10,702 nucleotides of DNA from NCBI GenBank assembly GCA_913046825.1, contig CAJWTF010000131.1, positions 1 through 10,702 on the forward strand, written 5' to 3'. Positions 7,822 through 10,702 of this stretch are shown here, one piece after another. The notes beneath the pieces were generated by a model. The model was not told where the DNA came from. It saw only the letters and a list, made by a program, of their open reading frames with translations, and did not search any database. The DNA is from an uncultured Rickettsiales bacterium (lineage in GTDB: Bacteria; Pseudomonadota; Alphaproteobacteria; UBA8366). The stretch's first letter is position 1; each line of letters opens with the position of its first letter. Position numbers and translations under genes: made by a program.

Positions 7822-9293
7822 TAGGATGCTCGTTCCTTCTCTTTTAAAGACCTTAGAACACTAGGAATTGCGTCCGGTAGATCTTCAGCAATTAACCCAG
7901 GTCCTATCTCCTGGGCCGCTTCACCATGTAACCAAGCAGAGATACTTCCAGCTTCAAACGCATCAAGACCTTGAGACATAAGACCGGTCGCTAATCCGGC
8001 TAACACATCGCCGGCACCAGCAGTCGCTAGATCGGCGGGGGCATTATCATTCACCACCACGCGGCCATCCGGCGCCGCTAGAACCGTATCCGCACCTTTT
8101 AGAAGCACCGTCGCACCGCTCCGCCGTGCAGCCGCGCGCACTCGCGAAACCTTGTCCCCATCAACTTCGAACAAGCGATCGAACTCTCCCTTATGCGGTG
8201 TCATTAAACAGGGACTTTTAACACCGGAAAACAATAAATCTCGCGTCTCTTCAAAGACACTCAGCGCATCGGCATCTAGAACCAAAGGCAACCCTTGGCG
8301 CAATACAGCAAGGGTTTTCTCCCGCGTCGCCACGTTCACGCCACTTCCGGGGCCAATCAGACAAACAGAAACTCTGGGATCCTCAATCAATTCCCGAAAC
8401 GTACCCGTGTCTCGAACCGAACGAATTATAGCCCCCGGCAGGCTCAGTTTGTATATAGTCGTCGCTTCCGGCGGTACTGCCGCTGTTACGATCCCTGCCC
8501 CGGCCCGCATAGCGCTATGTACCGCTAACCTTGCGGCGCCGGTCATGTCGGCACCGCCCACGACGATGGCATGCCCGCGCGAATATTTGTGATCGTTGAA
8601 ACTAGGCCACGGAAATCCTGTTCCCCACACATCCGGCGCGTTGCGCCAATGCGTCGGAGAAATTTCATCCAAGACGGATTCGGGAATACCGATATCAACA
8701 AGCTGAACATCACCGCAATACTCCCGCCCCGGAAATAAAAGATGCCCCGGTTTTAGCCGAAAGAACGTTACGGTTTTATTGGCTTTATGGGCAGTTCCCA
8801 TAATTTCGCCGGTATTGCCGTGAACGCCACTTGGAACATCGACAGCGATACAAAAACGGTTGCCAATCGCTTCGATTGTCTCCCGCGCTACACCGTAGAG
8901 ATCCCTTGTTAGTCCGGCCCCGAATATAGCGTCGATTACACAATCAGCATTCTTCAAGATATCCAGAGACAGTGTTTCCGTTACGCCGTTCCACTTATCG
9001 GCATTTTTCCTCGCATCACCTCTCAGACCATCAACCGATCCCAATAAACCGAGTCGAACCTGCTTCCCAGCATCGCGAAGATACCGTGCCGCCACGAAAC
9101 CATCGCCACCGTTATTCCCCGGTCCGCACAAGACGGCGATGCGTTCAAATCCGCTTTGCAATGCCGTATCCGCGACTGCCTTTCCCGCGACTTCCATCAA
9201 CGCTACTCCGGAAACGCCGGCGGCGATCGCCATGGCATCGGCACGCGCCATTTCTTCCACAGTGAGGAGGCTGTTAAGGCCATGTTCGTTCAT
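7821..9293 (-). CDS. nnrDE: Bifunctional NAD(P)H-hydrate epimerase / ADP-dependent NAD(P)H-hydrate dehydratase
   Basis: Repairs NADHX and NADPHX, damaged hydrated forms of the cofactors: the epimerase interconverts R and S forms and the dehydratase restores NAD(P)H from the S form using ADP (or ATP in some homologues). From the ATG at 9291-9293 the product has 490 residues, the normal fusion length. The YjeF_N epimerase half (about 10-210) has GPGNNGGDG at 57-65, an Asp at 121 in VIDAIFGAGL and AVDVPSG at 150-156. The ribokinase-like C-terminal half (about 225-490) has KYSRGHAIVVGG at 236-247, TPHKGEFDRL at 365-374 and DLATAGAGDVLAG at 421-433, with likely catalytic Asp429. A TTG at 9326 would extend it into the upstream pseudogene and is less likely. 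It overlaps the malonyl-CoA decarboxylase ATG. A fusion of both repair activities is common in bacteria. Confidence 0.95.
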   Translation of the reverse strand: MNEHGLNSLLTVEEMARADAMAIAAGVSGVALMEVAGKAVADTALQSGFERIAVLCGPGNNGGDGFVAARYLRDAGKQVRLGLLGSVDGLRGDARKNADKWNGVTETLSLDILKNADCVIDAIFGAGLTRDLYGVARETIEAIGNRFCIAVDVPSGVHGNTGEIMGTAHKANKTVTFFRLKPGHLLFPGREYCGDVQLVDIGIPESVLDEISPTHWRNAPDVWGTGFPWPSFNDHKYSRGHAIVVGGADMTGAARLAVHSAMRAGAGIVTAAVPPEATTIYKLSLPGAIIRSVRDTGTFRELIEDPRVSVCLIGPGSGVNVATREKTLAVLRQGLPLVLDADALSVFEETRDLLFSGVKSPCLMTPHKGEFDRLFEVDGDKVSRVRAAARRSGATVLLKGADTVLAAPDGRVVVNDNAPADLATAGAGDVLAGLATGLMSQGLDAFEAGSISAWLHGEAAQEIGPGLIAEDLPDAIPSVLRSLKEKERAS

Positions 9294-9304
9294 TTTTTCT
9301 CTGC

Positions 9305-9985
9305 CTATCCGATTGATCCATGACAATCAAACGCAAGGTACGCAAATGAAATTGACGCCGATATAGTACCAAAAACGACGGTCAACGTTGATGCGAGCAA
9401 TGCCAGGCCAAAGGAATAAGCCCTACTGCCTCGATTTGTATGCGCCGACGCGATAGTGGTTACATTTGCCACATTTTTCGCTCTCTCGCGGTCGTTTCCC
9501 GTCACATTATCACTAGAGCCGATTGACCCCAACATAATCGAGCAGTAATTCAATTGCCGCATAGCCCAACCGAATTTGAAAAACGCATAGATAAACACAG
9601 CTATGAGCGTCAGTAGCTTTACTTCCCATAATTCCCAACTTGCGGAGATCGAAAAAGGAAAGTCATGTAGCAATTTAATAGCTTTATCTGTTGCGCCCAA
9701 GACAGCGATTAATCCCGCCAACACAAGAATTGAGGTGGACGCGAAAAACGATGCGCTACGACCAAGGCTGCGCATAATCTAAATGTCGACCATTCTGTTG
9801 TCGCGGGTCAACATTTGCCCCATCCAAGTCTGCCGACGATCCGCCATTATGGAAACAAGATTTATTCTTACGGCGGACAAATTTTCCGAATGGCGGCTGC
9901 ATCCATCCCTAAAGAGAAAACATGCAGCTATCACGAGTTAACCATATTGCGAAAAGTCAACCAAGCTGTTGCTCTCACAAGTCAT
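9305..9985 (-). pseudogene. DUF599-family membrane protein, broken by two in-frame stops
   Basis: Read from the ATG at 9983-9985, one frame of 226 codons shows a full-length DUF599-type protein, interrupted by TAA at codon 16 (9938-9940) and TAG at codon 69 (9779-9781). Coding-like sequence is present on both sides of each stop: SLVDFSQYG before the first, RRQTWMGQMLTRDNRMVDI before the second, and IMRSLGRSASFFASTSILVL straight after it. The intact downstream part (156 residues from an ATG at 9775) has hydrophobic segments near ILVLAGLIAVLGA and LLTLIAVFIYAFF, the family block KFGWAMRQLNYCSIMLGSIG, and NRGSRAYSFGLALL. Where homologues usually have Gln-Ile-Met, this has TAG-Ile-Met, consistent with a single CAG to TAG change. 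The C-terminal segment looks degenerate, without the basic tail I expect. The function of the family is unknown. It ends 11 bases before the nnrDE ATG, so it was probably the first gene of that operon. Confidence 0.72.
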
Positions 9986-10037
9986 CAGAATATTAACGTT
10001 GATCGCACTATGACGCGCGCTAGGTCCCGAAACAACA

Positions 10038-10323
10038 ATGGCCGAATTCGGTCCAAATGCAGTCATAATCGAACATCTGGATTGAAAGGCTCCACAATGC
10101 TTGAATGTGTTTATGGAGGATGCGACACGCGAATCGCTAAAGATTTTTTCTGACGATTTAACAGCGATTGTCGGTGAAGGCTTAGCGCGCTCGATCATCA
10201 ATTATGCACAACGACCAAGCGAACTTGAGGCGGTTCTTTTCAAAGACAGACGGGCTCGCCAGCTTGGAGGAGGAAACAAAGAATGCGGTCATCGACCTTC
10301 TCGAGCATTACCTTAAAAGTTAG
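10038..10323 (+). pseudogene. small unknown gene broken by a stop and a frameshift
   Basis: No family recognised. ATG at 10038-10040 starts MAEFGPNAVIIEHLD, then TGA at 10083-10085. The same frame continues KAPQCLNVFMEDATRESLK and on to RPSELEAVL, ending near a run of four T at 10237-10240. Beyond that run the next frame looks coding: SKTDGLASLEEETKNAV then IDLLEHYLKS and TAG at 10321-10323. Dropping one T joins the two parts into a soluble, helical, acidic protein of about 94 codons. The middle part alone is an ORF from ATG 10113 to TAA 10316 (67 residues), but its last 24 residues lose coding character. It overlaps the start of the next gene by about 40 bases. The call rests on how the frames read, not on a known homologue; a short intact ORF or chance remain possible. 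Confidence 0.42.
10266..10273 (+). promoter_or_regulatory. strong ribosome-binding site before the 10283 start
   Basis: GGAGGAGG lies nine bases before the ATG at 10283-10285, the best such site in the window. In the reading of the broken upstream gene the same bases encode Leu-Glu-Glu, so it could be partly fortuitous. Confidence 0.5.
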
Positions 10324-10702
10324 AACGGCACTTATCCCTGTAATATTAACGTTCGTTTTTTTGATGGACTTACAAACCCTCTCCGCCGACAGCGCAACGT
10401 CATTTGAAGCGCTCAACGGTGACATTATCTGTGTTGGCAAAACCACTTATTGCCTTAAAGGCATCGATACGCCGAAAATCGGGTGGTTTTGCAAACATGG
10501 TAACGGTCGCGATTACAATTGCGGCCATATCGCCAAAAACGCACTCACGGATTTTACCGTCGGCTCAAACGTTAAATGCAGCGCCGGCATAAAACAAAGA
10601 CCCTGTTTGATTGGTTCCTGCGAAGCTGGCGGTTTCGATCTGTCACAGAATATGGTCCATACAAGCTGGACAAGCTGGGCGCTTAGTACGGAACCGCGTT
10701 TC
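10283..10702 (+). CDS. exported SNase-like (thermonuclease-fold) protein, partial, catalytic residues altered
   Basis: The ATG at 10283 opens 140 codons to the window edge. Residues 1-35 look like a Sec signal peptide: basic residues 12 and 14, a hydrophobic core at about 16-28, and a possible cut after LSA. The mature part resembles small proteobacterial thermonuclease-like proteins: LNGDIICV (44-51), LKGIDTPK (58-65), NCGHIAKNALTDF and AGGFDLSQNMV (115-125). In staphylococcal nuclease numbering Asp21 and Asp40 correspond to Asp47 and Asp62. Arg35 aligns with Cys57 and Glu43 with Lys65, so two expected catalytic residues are absent; the Arg87 equivalent is not clear. Seven cysteines in the mature part suggest disulfides outside the cytoplasm. 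It may be a non-catalytic relative or a decaying gene. An original start further downstream (RTALIPVIL) is possible. Right end lies outside the window. Confidence 0.55.
   Translation, partial: MRSSTFSSITLKVRTALIPVILTFVFLMDLQTLSADSATSFEALNGDIICVGKTTYCLKGIDTPKIGWFCKHGNGRDYNCGHIAKNALTDFTVGSNVKCSAGIKQRPCLIGSCEAGGFDLSQNMVHTSWTSWALSTEPRF

Noticed and set aside
9324..9326. TTG start extending the NnrDE protein by 11 residues
   Set aside because: The ATG at 9293 gives the family's usual start and length, and the extension would overlap the upstream pseudogene's 3' end.
9305..9775. Intact 156-residue membrane protein starting at 9775
   Set aside because: Clear family-like coding sequence continues upstream of this Met in the same frame past the TAG, so it is the rear part of a broken gene rather than a complete protein.
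9779..9781. Recoding of the amber codon (pyrrolysine or suppression) in the DUF599 gene
   Set aside because: A second stop of a different type (TAA) lies upstream in the same frame and the C-terminus looks degenerate, so decay is the simpler explanation. No pyrrolysine genes are visible.
9815..10153. 112-residue plus-strand ORF opposite the DUF599 pseudogene
   Set aside because: Most of it is antisense to the recognisable DUF599 frame, and its remaining part has basic, low-quality composition unlike a protein.
1..10702. CRISPR array, transposase, prophage or defence genes
   Set aside because: No spaced direct repeats, terminal inverted repeats of an insertion sequence, integrase or phage-like genes were seen on either strand.

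Overview
The window looks like a chromosomal segment of an alphaproteobacterium, probably near the Rhodospirillales. That placement rests on the alphaproteobacterial look of the ClpP, ClpX and Lon sequences, the tig-clpP-clpX-lon gene order, and moderate GC (roughly half by eye). No species can be named from the sequence alone. Almost everything to position 9985 is encoded on the minus strand, so the genes below are listed from left to right but are transcribed from right to left.

Positions 1-5764 hold the protein quality-control block: lon (cut by the window edge just past its catalytic serine), clpX, clpP and tig. Trigger factor folds nascent chains at the ribosome exit, ClpXP and Lon degrade tagged or damaged proteins in the cytoplasm. 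A good match to a heat-shock (sigma-32 type) promoter lies in the clpX-lon gap, which would give lon its own stress control. A tRNA-Leu(UAG) gene with an encoded CCA lies 64 bases upstream of the tig ATG and has a clear sigma-70 type promoter; no terminator is evident between tRNA and tig.

Positions 6024-9293 are a compact second operon on the same strand: a bifunctional NAD(P)H-hydrate repair enzyme (NnrE-NnrD fusion), malonyl-CoA decarboxylase overlapping it by one base (TAATG), and a small unrecognised 109-residue protein. A 12-bp perfect hairpin followed by T residues terminates this unit and sits inside the last codons of the small gene.

Positions 9305-10702 look like a zone of gene decay. 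A DUF599-family membrane protein gene (minus) is recognisable over its whole length but is broken by two in-frame stops. Opposite it, a small unknown gene (plus) seems broken by an in-frame TGA and a one-base frameshift in a T run. It is followed by an exported nuclease-fold (SNase-like) protein, running off the window, in which at least two of the expected catalytic residues are replaced. I saw no mobile element, CRISPR array or novel defence system; the most unusual feature is this cluster of adjacent damaged genes.
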